Source: Methyloceanibacter sp.
GTDB lineage: Bacteria; Pseudomonadota; Alphaproteobacteria; Rhizobiales; Methyloligellaceae
Direction: 5' to 3'
DNA length: 8,974 nt
Assembly (NCBI GenBank): GCA_016649675.1
Contig: JAENXG010000089.1
Span: forward strand, 1 to 8,974
Notes under the pieces: generated by a model
The model's database searches: none
Told to the model about the DNA's origin: nothing
The model's input: only the letters and a program-made list of their open reading frames with translations
Shown: piece by piece, positions 1-7,123 of the stretch
Layout of the letters: every line of letters starts with the position of its first letter
Numbering within the stretch: position 1 is the stretch's first letter
Made by a program: the position numbers and the translations under genes

Positions 1-1521
1 ATCGCCGAGAGCGTCGATACGCCCGCCGACCGAAGCTTCGTCGAGTTCACGCTGCGCGCGGGCGCGAAGTTCTCCGACGGCACGCCCATCACCGTCGAGG
101 ACGTGATCTTCTCGCACGCGCTGTTGCGCGATCACGGCCGGCCCAACCACCGCTCCTACTACAAGAAAGTCACCAGGGTGGAGCAGACGGGCGAGCGCAA
201 AGTCCGCTTCACCTTCGACGGCAGCGGCGACCGCGAGATGCCGCTGATCATGGGCCTGATGCCGGTGCTGCCGCGCCATCTCATCGATCCCGACCAGTTC
301 GAGAAGACGAGCCTCCTCCCTCCGATCGGCAGCGGCCCCTATACCATCGCCAAGGTCGACCCCGGCAAGAGCATTACGTTCGCGCGCGACCCCAATTATT
401 GGGGGCGCGATCTTCCGGTCAATCGCGGGCTCTATAATTTCGACGAGATCCGTTTCGACTATTACCGCGACGCCGGCAGCATGTTCGAGGCCTTCAAGTC
501 CGGGCTCGTCCAGCTTCGCAACGAGGACGATCCGACGCGCTGGACCGAAGGCTACGATTTTCCAGCTCTCAGCGACGGCCGCGTCGTCAAGGAGGAACTG
601 CCGCTGGAAACCCCGGCGGGCATGTCGGCGCTCGTGTTCAACACGCGGCGGCCGATCTTCGCCGACCCCCGCGTGCGCGAGGCGCTGATCAAGCTGTTCG
701 ACTTCGAATGGGTGAACCGCAACCTCTATCACGGCCAGTTTGCGCGCAGCGAAAGCTATTTCGCCCGCTCTGAGCTGTCCTCGCACGGGCGCCCCGCCGA
801 CGCCCGCGAGCGCGACCTGCTCGCGCCTTATGCGGGCGAGGTGAAGCCCGAGATCATGAACGGAAGCTTCGCCTTCCCCGTCAGCGACGGCACCGGCGAG
901 AACCGCGAAGGACGGCGCGAGGCACTCGCGCTGCTCGAAGCGGCCGGCTATCAGCTGAAAGAGGGCAAGCTCGTCAAGGTGGCGACGGGAGAGCCTTTCG
1001 AGTTCGAGATTCTCGCCGCCACCCGCGCCCAGGAAAGGCTGCTCCTCACCTATGCCGCCGCCTTGAAACAGGTAGGAATCGAGGCGCGAATCCGTCAAGT
1101 TGATTCGGCCCAATATCAGCGGCGCAAGCAAACCTACGACTTCGACATGATCCAGTATTTCTGGCCGGTGTCGCTGTCGCCGGGAAATGAGCAGTCGTTT
1201 CGTTGGGGGAGCGAGGCTGCGGTGAGCGATGGCTCGTTCAACTATCCAGGCGTGAAAAGCCAAGGCGTCGATGCCATGATCGAGGCCGTGCTCAAGGCTG
1301 AAGACGACGAAGCCTTCGTCTCGGCGGTGCGCGCGCTCGATCGCGTGCTGCTCTCGGGCGACTACGTCATCCCGCTTTTCCATCTGCCGAGCCAGTGGGT
1401 CGCCCATTGGCGCGAGATCAAGCGGCCTTCCACCACGCCCCTTTACGGCTATCAGATCGACACCTGGTGGTTTGATCCGTCAGCCGCCACGCCTCCCGGC
1501 GAAGGCGCCGGCAAGCCGTGA
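1..1521 (+). CDS. Peptide ABC transporter solute-binding protein, YejA-like (5' end outside window)
   Basis: Periplasmic solute-binding protein of family 5 (SBP_bac_5, oligopeptide/dipeptide type), which would capture a peptide or similar ligand and pass it to an inner-membrane ABC permease. The frame is open from base 1 without a start or signal peptide, so the N-terminus lies upstream; 506 residues are visible against about 600 for the YejA branch. Typical family landmarks are AKFSDGTPITVEDV (visible residues 22-35), IGSGPY (109-114), NYWGRDLPVN (132-141) and FNTRRPIFADPRVREAL (213-229). The GRDLPVN segment followed by an FDEIRFDYYRD stretch is what I associate with YejA (microcin C/oligopeptide) proteins rather than OppA or DppA. 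The Met at base 103 is internal, because upstream codons already carry conserved family sequence. No permease or ATPase genes follow; the next gene is an ANL-type protein seven bases downstream. The ligand cannot be read from sequence. Family confidence is high, YejA subfamily moderate. Confidence 0.9.
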   Translation: MAESVDTPADRSFVEFTLRAGAKFSDGTPITVEDVIFSHALLRDHGRPNHRSYYKKVTRVEQTGERKVRFTFDGSGDREMPLIMGLMPVLPRHLIDPDQFEKTSLLPPIGSGPYTIAKVDPGKSITFARDPNYWGRDLPVNRGLYNFDEIRFDYYRDAGSMFEAFKSGLVQLRNEDDPTRWTEGYDFPALSDGRVVKEELPLETPAGMSALVFNTRRPIFADPRVREALIKLFDFEWVNRNLYHGQFARSESYFARSELSSHGRPADARERDLLAPYAGEVKPEIMNGSFAFPVSDGTGENREGRREALALLEAAGYQLKEGKLVKVATGEPFEFEILAATRAQERLLLTYAAALKQVGIEARIRQVDSAQYQRRKQTYDFDMIQYFWPVSLSPGNEQSFRWGSEAAVSDGSFNYPGVKSQGVDAMIEAVLKAEDDEAFVSAVRALDRVLLSGDYVIPLFHLPSQWVAHWREIKRPSTTPLYGYQIDTWWFDPSAATPPGEGAGKP

Positions 1522-1528
1522 TCAGACA

Positions 1529-3142
1529 ATGAGCACGCTGCCCGCCGAGGCCATCCAGAGGACCGAGGAGAGCGGCCCGCTCACCGCCGAAGGTCTGTTG
1601 CGGCGGCGCGCCCGCCAGAGGCCCGGCGCCACAGCCCTTTCCGATCCGCCCAATCTCCCGGCACTCGGCTTCGGACGCCCGAAATCCTTGACCTACCGCG
1701 AGGCCGACGACGCCGTCGACGCGCTCGCCTCGTTCTTCATCGAGCTTGGGCTGGAGCCCGGCGACAGGATCGCCGTGCAGCTTCCCAATCTCGTCTTGCA
1801 GCCACTCACGCTGCTCGCCGCCTGGCGCGCCGGTCTCACCGTCGCGGCACTGCCGATGCTGTGGCGGGGCATGGAGATCGGCCAGGCGTGCGAGGCGGTC
1901 GAGCCCAAAGCGCTCATCGGCGTTTCCCGCTTTGGCGGCGAGAACCACGCGGAGAAGCTCTGCGCGATTGCCTCCACCCGCATTTCGGTACGCTTCGTGC
2001 TGGGGTTCGGTCCCGACCTTCCCGACGGCGTCGTCTGTCTCGATGAGGTGATCGAGGCAGGACGGGCCGCGTCGGAGCGCCTCGTCGAGGCGCCGATGCG
2101 CGTCACGCCGGCCATGGTCACTTTCACCGCGCGGGCCGGCGCGCCGGTGGTGCCCGTGTTTCGCCGGGAGGACGAGCTCTTGGCGCAAGGAGCGCTCACG
2201 GTGCTTGCCCTTTCGCTCGACAGCAGCGACGTGATCCTCAATCCCTATCCGTGCACGGGGCCGGCAGGGCTTTCGCTCGGGCTCATGCCGTGGCTCATCA
2301 GCGGGGCCACGCTCGCCCAGCATCATCCCTTCGATTATCTGGATTTCGTGCAACAGCTCCTGACTTCCGGCGCTACGGTCACGGCACTCCCCGCCCCGAT
2401 CCTTGCCGAGCTTGCCAAGGACGGCGTGCTGCAGGGGCCTGATTGCCGGTTGAGGCGGCTCGGCGCGGTGTGGTCGATGCCTGGTCTCGCCTTCCCCGCC
2501 CCTCCGTTTTATGGCGCGGCGCCTCTCCTCTTCGATCTCTGCCCGCTGGGCGACCTTGCCAGCGTGGTGCTCCGGCGCGAGACGCGCGCAAACCCGGCGT
2601 CCCTTCCGCTTGGGCGCGTGCGTCTCGAAGAGGATGGCGACAGCGCGGTATTCGTGGAAACGAAGCTCGGCACGCGCCGCGACGGCGCGGGCGACAGCGA
2701 GCTTCTCTTGCGTGGGCCGGTCGTTCCTCGTGGGCCGGCGGGCGGGCCGATCGCCGTTGACCGCGAGGGCTTCGTCGCGACGGGTCTCTACGCGGCGCCC
2801 GAGGGTGACGGCAGACGCTTACGGCTCAAGCGGGATGTTGAGCTTCTGCATCATGGCGGCTTTACCGTCGCGGCGAGCGAGCTCGATCAGCTCTATCAGA
2901 GCTTTACCGGATTCCTCGACGCCGCGTGCTTCGTGCTTCCCGATCCGATCGTGGGCGACCGCATCTTCGCCGCCGTGATGCCGAGACCGAACGAGCCCAT
3001 CTCGCTCGAGGCGCTGCACAAGTTTCTCAAGGAGCGTGAGGTCGCGTCTTACAAATTCCCGGACAAGCTTCTGGTGGTAAGGCAGATCCCGCGCGATGCC
3101 GGAGGCCGCGTTCTGCGCGAGCAGATCTTGAAGCAGGTGTAA
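1529..3142 (+). CDS. Degenerate ANL-superfamily (AMP-binding / acyl-CoA synthetase-like) protein, probably not a normal adenylating enzyme
   Basis: A 537-residue protein with the overall architecture of the ANL superfamily (acyl-CoA synthetases, adenylation domains, luciferases), which normally activate a carboxylate with ATP. The N-terminal part is recognisable (SLTYREADDAVDALASFF, residues 53-70; GLEPGDRIAVQLPN, 74-87). The C-terminal domain is too (VGDRIFAAVMPR, 475-486; ASYKFPDKLLVVRQIPRDAG, 506-525). The signature sites are eroded. The P-loop (TSGTTGxPKG in active enzymes) reads TARAGAPVVP at 200-209. No YGxTE motif is visible around 325-345. The ribose-binding Asp of the TGD motif is Leu420 (ATGLYA). 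The catalytic Lys of PxxxxGKxxR is Arg527 (PRDAGGRVLR). Arg435 and GG443-444 of the hinge motif persist. I chose the ATG at 1529, just past the upstream stop; an in-frame ATG at 1472 would overlap the previous gene by 50 bases and add 19 low-complexity residues. It is probably an operon partner of the solute-binding protein. Its actual function is unknown. Confidence 0.85.
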   Translation: MSTLPAEAIQRTEESGPLTAEGLLRRRARQRPGATALSDPPNLPALGFGRPKSLTYREADDAVDALASFFIELGLEPGDRIAVQLPNLVLQPLTLLAAWRAGLTVAALPMLWRGMEIGQACEAVEPKALIGVSRFGGENHAEKLCAIASTRISVRFVLGFGPDLPDGVVCLDEVIEAGRAASERLVEAPMRVTPAMVTFTARAGAPVVPVFRREDELLAQGALTVLALSLDSSDVILNPYPCTGPAGLSLGLMPWLISGATLAQHHPFDYLDFVQQLLTSGATVTALPAPILAELAKDGVLQGPDCRLRRLGAVWSMPGLAFPAPPFYGAAPLLFDLCPLGDLASVVLRRETRANPASLPLGRVRLEEDGDSAVFVETKLGTRRDGAGDSELLLRGPVVPRGPAGGPIAVDREGFVATGLYAAPEGDGRRLRLKRDVELLHHGGFTVAASELDQLYQSFTGFLDAACFVLPDPIVGDRIFAAVMPRPNEPISLEALHKFLKEREVASYKFPDKLLVVRQIPRDAGGRVLREQILKQV

Positions 3143-3151
3143 CCCCGAACG

Positions 3152-6100
3152 TCACGCCGCCTGCTTCACCGCGGCGGCGATCTTGACCAGGCGCTTGAGC
3201 AGGTCCCGTGCGCCGGCGAGCCTGTCCTCCGGCGTCTGCCAATTGGCGTAATAGATGAGCCGGTGGTCGGGCTGCAGCTTCACCTTCGCGCCCGCCTCGC
3301 GGATGAAGGCGATCAGGCCTTCCGGATTGGCGAAGCTCTTGTTGCGGAAGGCGATGACGGCGCCCTTCGGCCCGGCATCGATCTGCTCGATGCCCGCCTG
3401 GCGGCACAGCCCCTTGATCTCGACGATGTCGAGGAGATGGCGCACCTCCTCGGGCAGCGCGCCGAAGCGGTCGATCAGCTCGGCGGCGAAGGACTCGATC
3501 GCGTCATGGCTCTCGACCGCGGCGAGCCGGCGGTAAAGGCCAAGCCGCAATTGCAGGTCCGGCACATAGGTCTCCGGGATGAGCACCGAGGTGCCGAGAT
3601 TGATGCGCGGCGACCATTGATCCTCGATGATTTCGCCGCCCCTCAGCGCCACCACCGCCTCTTCCAGCATCGACTGGTAAAGCTCGAAGCCCACTTCCCT
3701 GATATGTCCCGACTGCTCCTCGCCAAGGAGATTGCCGGCGCCCCTGATGTCGAGGTCGTGGCTCGCCAGCACGAAGCCGGCGCCGAGCGTATCCAACGAC
3801 TGGAGCACCTTGAGCCGCTTCTCGGCCGCAGGCGTGAGACGCGTGTCGGCTTGGATGGTGAAATAGGCATAGGCCCTGATCTTCGAGCGTCCGACGCGGC
3901 CGCGCAGCTGGTAGAGCTGAGAGAGCCCGAACATGTCGGCGCGATGCACGATCAGCGTATTGGCCGACGGGATATCGAGGCCCGACTCGACGATCGAGGT
4001 CGAGAGCAGAATGTCATATTGCCGGTCGTAGAAGGCGTTCATCACCTGGTCGAGCTCGCGGCTTGCCATCTGGCCGTGGGCGCGCGCGACCTTCAGCTCC
4101 GGCACATGCTCGGCGAGGAATGCGGCCGCGTCGTCGAGATCGGAGATGCGTGGCACGACATAGAAGGTTTGGCCGCCGCGGAAGCGCTCCCTGAGCAGCG
4201 CCTCGCGCAGGATCACCGGATCGAACGGGGTCACATAGGTGCGCACGGCAAGGCGATCGACCGGTGGCGTCGAGATCAGCGACATCTCGCGCACGCCCGA
4301 CAGGGCCAGCTGCAGCGTGCGGGGAATGGGCGTGGCGGTCAGCGTCAGCACATGCACGTCCTCGCGGAGCTGCTTTAGGCGCTCTTTGTGCTGGACGCCG
4401 AAATGCTGCTCCTCATCGACAATGAGCAGACCGAGATCGGCGAACTCCACCGACTTGGCGAGCAGCGCGTGCGTGCCGATGATGATATCGATGTCGCCGC
4501 TTTTCAGGCCCTTTTTCACCTCGGCGCTTTCCTTGGCGCCGACCAAGCGAGACAATTGCCCAATCTTCACGGGAAAGCCGCGGAAGCGCTCGGTGAAGGT
4601 GTGGAAGTGCTGGCGAGCGAGCAGCGTGGTCGGCACCACGACGGCGACCTGCTTGCCGGCAAGCACGGCGATCAGGCTCGCGCGCAACGCGACCTCGGTC
4701 TTGCCGAAGCCAACATCGCCGCAGATCAGCCGGTCCATAGGCCGACCGCTGGCCAGATCGTCGAGCACGGCGCCGATGCTGGTGGCTTGGTCCTCGGTCT
4801 CTTCGTAGGGGAAGCGTGCGGAAAACTCGTCATAGACGCCGTCCGGTGGATTGAGCACCGGCGCCTGGCGAAGCTCGCGCAGCGCGGCAACCTTGATCAG
4901 CTTGTCGGCCATGTCGCGGATGCGCTTCTTGAGTCGGGCCTTGCGCGACTGCCACGCGACCCCGCCGAGCTTGTCGAGCTGGACGCCAGACTCGTCCGAG
5001 CCGTAGCGGCTCAGGAGCTCGATATTCTCCACCGGCAAATAAAGCTTGTCGCCCGCCTGGTAATGCACTTCGAGGCAGTCATGCGGCTCGCCCGCGGCCT
5101 CGATGGTGGCAAGGCCCGCGAAGCGGCCGATGCCGTGGTCGGCATGCACCACGAGGTCGCCCACGCTCAGGCTCGACACCTCGGTGAGGACGTCTTTGCC
5201 GCGCTTACCGCGGGACTTGCGGATGAGCCGGTCGCCGAGAATGTCCTGCTCGCCGATCACGGCAAGCCCGGGCGCCTCGAAGCCCGTCTCGAGAGGCAAC
5301 ACCGCGAAGATCGTGGCCGATGCCGGAGCGGAAAGAACCTCGGCGAAGCTCGCAACGGCCTTGGTCTCGCCGCCGCCATGCTCGGCGAGTAGCGTCGCCA
5401 GCCGTTCGCGCGCGCCGATGCTCCAGCAGGCGACGATCACCCGCTTGCCCTCGCCGCCGAGCCGCTTGGCATGGGCAACAACGGCATCGAAAACATTGGC
5501 GCCTTCCGTCTGGCGCTCAGCGGCAAAGGAGCGTCCTTGCCTGCCGCCGAAGGAGACGATGGTGGCGCCTTGGCCCTCCTCTGGGCGCTCGAAGGGGTCG
5601 AGCGCGATCACCTGCCGGCTGCCAAGCATCGCCTGCCATTCCGTCTCGCTCAGGAACATGCTCTCGGGCGTGACGGGATGATAAGGCGGCGCGCCGAAGG
5701 CCTTGCGCTCGAGCGCCTGTGCGCGCGCGTCGTAATGGTCGGCGATCTGCTCGAGCCGCTTTGCCCGCGCATCGTCCACCAGCGGATCGAGAATGACGAC
5801 GGCGCCCGGCAGATAATCGAACAGGGTGGCGAGGCTGTCATGGAAGAGCGGCAGCCAATGCTCCATGCCCTGATGCTGGCGGCCGGCCGAGATCGACTCG
5901 TAGAGCGGGTCGTCGCCGGTGACCGCACCGAACAGCTCGACATAGCGCTGGCGGAAGGCGCGGCGCACCTCAGGCGTGAGCGCCACCTCGCTCATGGGCA
6001 GGAGCTGGACGGCGTCGAGCCTTGCCTCCGTCCGCTGCGTCTCGGGATCGAAGGCCCTGATCGATTCGAGCGTGTCGCCGAAGAAGTCGAGGCGGACGGG

Positions 6101-6667
6101 TTGTCCGCCGGGTGGATAGAGGTCGAGGATGCCGCCGCGGACCGCGTATTGACCGGGGTCCGTCACGGTTCCGGCGCGGCCATAACCGGACGCTTCGAGC
6201 CGCTCGATCAGCCCCTGCATGCTCAAGACATTGCCGGGCGCAAGGCGCTCGCTCGAGGCGGCGATGAAAGCGCGTGAGGGCACGCGCTGTAGCACGGCGT
6301 GGATCGTGGTCAGCACGATGAGCGGTTTTGCGTCGTCCGGCGCGCGGCCGTTCAGCGCGGCAAGGGTGCTGATGCGCCGCGCGATGGTCTCGGCATTGGG
6401 CGCGACGCGGTCGTAGGGAACGCCGTCCCAGGCTGGAAAGCTCAACACCGTCACATCGGGGGCGAAGAATTGCAGCGCCTCTTCCAGCGTAGCGAGCCGG
6501 TTAGCGTCGCGGGCGACATGCAGGATCGGGGCGCCTTTCGCCCCATGGCGGGCAAGCTCGCCGAGAAGGAGCGCGTCCAGCCCCTCGGGCACGCGGCTCG
6601 CAATGGTGTGCGGGCCTTTGAACAGACGCTCGACCGGGAGGGATGGAAGCTTCGGCGTGACTGCCAT
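3152..6667 (-). CDS. mfd: Mfd, transcription-repair coupling factor
   Basis: ATP-dependent DNA translocase that binds RNA polymerase stalled at a lesion, pushes it off the template and recruits UvrA for nucleotide excision repair. The 1171 residues (from 6667) match the usual length. Domains in order: UvrB-like N-terminal region (FPAWDGVPYDRVAPN 77-91; QYAVRGGILDLYPPG 173-187); CarD-like RNA-polymerase-interaction domain, about 499-571 (VGDLVVHADHGIGRFAGL); superfamily-2 motor with Walker A GDVGFGKT (650-657), Walker B DEEQ (751-754), TATPIPRT (777-784), motif V TSIVESGLD (890-898) and motif VI QLRGRVGR (920-927); and the C-terminal regulatory domain from about 1026 (PETYVPDLQLRLGLYRRLA). All motor residues look intact. 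The start at MAVTPKLPSLP lies 16 bases after the sdhE stop; an upstream in-frame ATG at 6754 would overlap sdhE. No Shine-Dalgarno is obvious before 6667, so translation may be coupled to sdhE. The 3' end converges on the ANL gene with nine bases between stops. Confidence 0.97.
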   Translation of the reverse strand: MAVTPKLPSLPVERLFKGPHTIASRVPEGLDALLLGELARHGAKGAPILHVARDANRLATLEEALQFFAPDVTVLSFPAWDGVPYDRVAPNAETIARRISTLAALNGRAPDDAKPLIVLTTIHAVLQRVPSRAFIAASSERLAPGNVLSMQGLIERLEASGYGRAGTVTDPGQYAVRGGILDLYPPGGQPVRLDFFGDTLESIRAFDPETQRTEARLDAVQLLPMSEVALTPEVRRAFRQRYVELFGAVTGDDPLYESISAGRQHQGMEHWLPLFHDSLATLFDYLPGAVVILDPLVDDARAKRLEQIADHYDARAQALERKAFGAPPYHPVTPESMFLSETEWQAMLGSRQVIALDPFERPEEGQGATIVSFGGRQGRSFAAERQTEGANVFDAVVAHAKRLGGEGKRVIVACWSIGARERLATLLAEHGGGETKAVASFAEVLSAPASATIFAVLPLETGFEAPGLAVIGEQDILGDRLIRKSRGKRGKDVLTEVSSLSVGDLVVHADHGIGRFAGLATIEAAGEPHDCLEVHYQAGDKLYLPVENIELLSRYGSDESGVQLDKLGGVAWQSRKARLKKRIRDMADKLIKVAALRELRQAPVLNPPDGVYDEFSARFPYEETEDQATSIGAVLDDLASGRPMDRLICGDVGFGKTEVALRASLIAVLAGKQVAVVVPTTLLARQHFHTFTERFRGFPVKIGQLSRLVGAKESAEVKKGLKSGDIDIIIGTHALLAKSVEFADLGLLIVDEEQHFGVQHKERLKQLREDVHVLTLTATPIPRTLQLALSGVREMSLISTPPVDRLAVRTYVTPFDPVILREALLRERFRGGQTFYVVPRISDLDDAAAFLAEHVPELKVARAHGQMASRELDQVMNAFYDRQYDILLSTSIVESGLDIPSANTLIVHRADMFGLSQLYQLRGRVGRSKIRAYAYFTIQADTRLTPAAEKRLKVLQSLDTLGAGFVLASHDLDIRGAGNLLGEEQSGHIREVGFELYQSMLEEAVVALRGGEIIEDQWSPRINLGTSVLIPETYVPDLQLRLGLYRRLAAVESHDAIESFAAELIDRFGALPEEVRHLLDIVEIKGLCRQAGIEQIDAGPKGAVIAFRNKSFANPEGLIAFIREAGAKVKLQPDHRLIYYANWQTPEDRLAGARDLLKRLVKIAAAVKQAA

Positions 6668-6683
6668 GATGGAGTGTCGTCGG

Positions 6684-6956
6684 TTATTCGGCCTGGTCGA
6701 GGCCGTGGAAACGCCGCATGCGCTCAATAAGTTCGTCGAGGTCGCGCTCGCCAAGCGTGCTTCCCTCGAACAGGGACGTCTCGATGGCCGGGTCAGGCAT
6801 CTCGATCAGGCGCTCGAACACGCCGATGTCGGCGGCATTCATTCCGTCAAGCGACTGCTCGGCGAAGCGACCGAGCAGGACATCCATCTCCTTGTAGCCA
6901 CGGTGCGTCGCCCGCCAAAGCGCCCGGCGGCGGCGCATTCCAAGATCACTGGACAT
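6684..6956 (-). CDS. sdhE: SdhE, FAD assembly factor for succinate dehydrogenase
   Basis: Small cytoplasmic protein of the SdhE/Sdh5 family (DUF339), which promotes covalent attachment of FAD to the flavoprotein subunit of succinate dehydrogenase and related enzymes. The 90 residues fit the family. The diagnostic RGxxE motif is present as RGYKE (residues 19-23), followed by MDVLLGRFAEQ, and the C-terminal half (ERLIEMPDPAIETSLFEG) has the family's typical ExPDxxL/I-like segment. The N-terminal RRRRALWRATHRG run is basic, as in relatives. Start at 6956 gives the full product; Met7 (6938) is an alternative. The upstream TGGA, about a dozen bases before the ATG, is only a weak Shine-Dalgarno. 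It is the first gene of a leftward pair with mfd and probably uses the promoter at 6985-7013. An adjacent recG/sdhE/mfd arrangement is what I recall from alphaproteobacteria, where the link to DNA repair is positional rather than functional. Confidence 0.93.
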   Translation of the reverse strand: MSSDLGMRRRRALWRATHRGYKEMDVLLGRFAEQSLDGMNAADIGVFERLIEMPDPAIETSLFEGSTLGERDLDELIERMRRFHGLDQAE

Positions 6957-6984
6957 GAATATGGTTCCAGAGCCTGATCGGCTG

Positions 6985-7013
6985 GGTTAGAGCGAGCGCG
7001 CTTACTCTGTCAA
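6985..7013 (-). promoter_or_regulatory. Probable sigma-70-type promoter for sdhE-mfd
   Basis: On the minus strand a perfect TTGACA lies at 7013-7008. After a 17-base spacer comes CTAACC at 6990-6985, which resembles the alphaproteobacterial -10 consensus (GCTANAWC-like) only loosely. The transcript would start near 6978 and give a leader of about 22 bases before the sdhE ATG at 6956. The -35 is strong and well placed; the -10 is weak, so the call is tentative. The site lies just outside the palindromic repeat that occupies the recG-proximal half of the same intergenic region. Confidence 0.5.
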
Positions 7014-7022
7014 GTTTCGCGA

Positions 7023-7111
7023 CCGTAAGGTGGGTAACGGCTCTTGTCGTTGCCCACGCGGCGAACCATGGTGGGCACGGCGCAATTCCCGCGCCTTTGC
7101 CCACCCTACGG
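7023..7111. repeat. 89-bp nested palindromic repeat (MITE/REP-like) between sdhE and recG
   Basis: The two ends are 15-base inverted repeats, CCGTAAGGTGGGTAA (7023-7037) and TTGCCCACCCTACGG (7097-7111), differing at two positions. Inside are two hairpins. The left one pairs GTGGGTAACG (7030-7039) with CGTTGCCCAC (7048-7057) around an 8-base loop. The right one pairs GTGGGCA (7071-7077) and GGCGC (7079-7083) with GCGCC (7091-7095) and TGCCCAC (7098-7104). The core GTGGGCA therefore appears four times in alternating orientation. From memory, GTAGGGTGGGCAAAGGCGC-type palindromes are abundant between genes in Bradyrhizobium and relatives; that identification is recall, not a search. No T-tract follows either hairpin, so it is not a classical terminator. 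The only coding potential is a spurious minus-strand reading frame. It ends 12 bases before the recG start codon. Confidence 0.8.
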
Positions 7112-7123
7112 CATGATGTTTCG

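Noticed and set aside
1472..1528. ANL gene start at 1472
   Set aside because: It overlaps the conserved end of the binding-protein gene by 50 bases and adds a Pro/Ala/Arg-rich 19-residue stretch; the ATG at 1529 follows the upstream stop directly.
1418..2353. 311-codon minus-strand reading frame opposite the ANL gene
   Set aside because: It lies antisense to a gene with recognisable family sequence; its translation is low-complexity, rich in Arg, Gly and Glu, and matches no family I recognise. Long antisense frames are expected at this GC content.
3155..3176. CGCCGC ... GCGGCG inverted repeat at the mfd/ANL junction as a terminator
   Set aside because: Only six base pairs, no T-tract on either strand, and it is made of mfd C-terminal codons; simple GC-rich repeats like this are frequent here.
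3263..5392. Plus-strand reading frames of 371 and 334 codons (3263-4378 and 4388-5392) inside mfd
   Set aside because: They are fully antisense to the Mfd motor and RNA-polymerase-interaction domain, which are intact. The translations look like reverse-complement composition artefacts without domain motifs.
5471..6277. 268-codon plus-strand frame opposite the mfd N-terminal half
   Set aside because: Antisense to conserved Mfd sequence, with no recognisable motif of its own.
6665..6754. mfd start at 6754, adding 29 residues
   Set aside because: It would overlap sdhE by 71 bases, and the extra residues do not resemble Mfd; MAVTPKLPSLP at 6667 is a better start.
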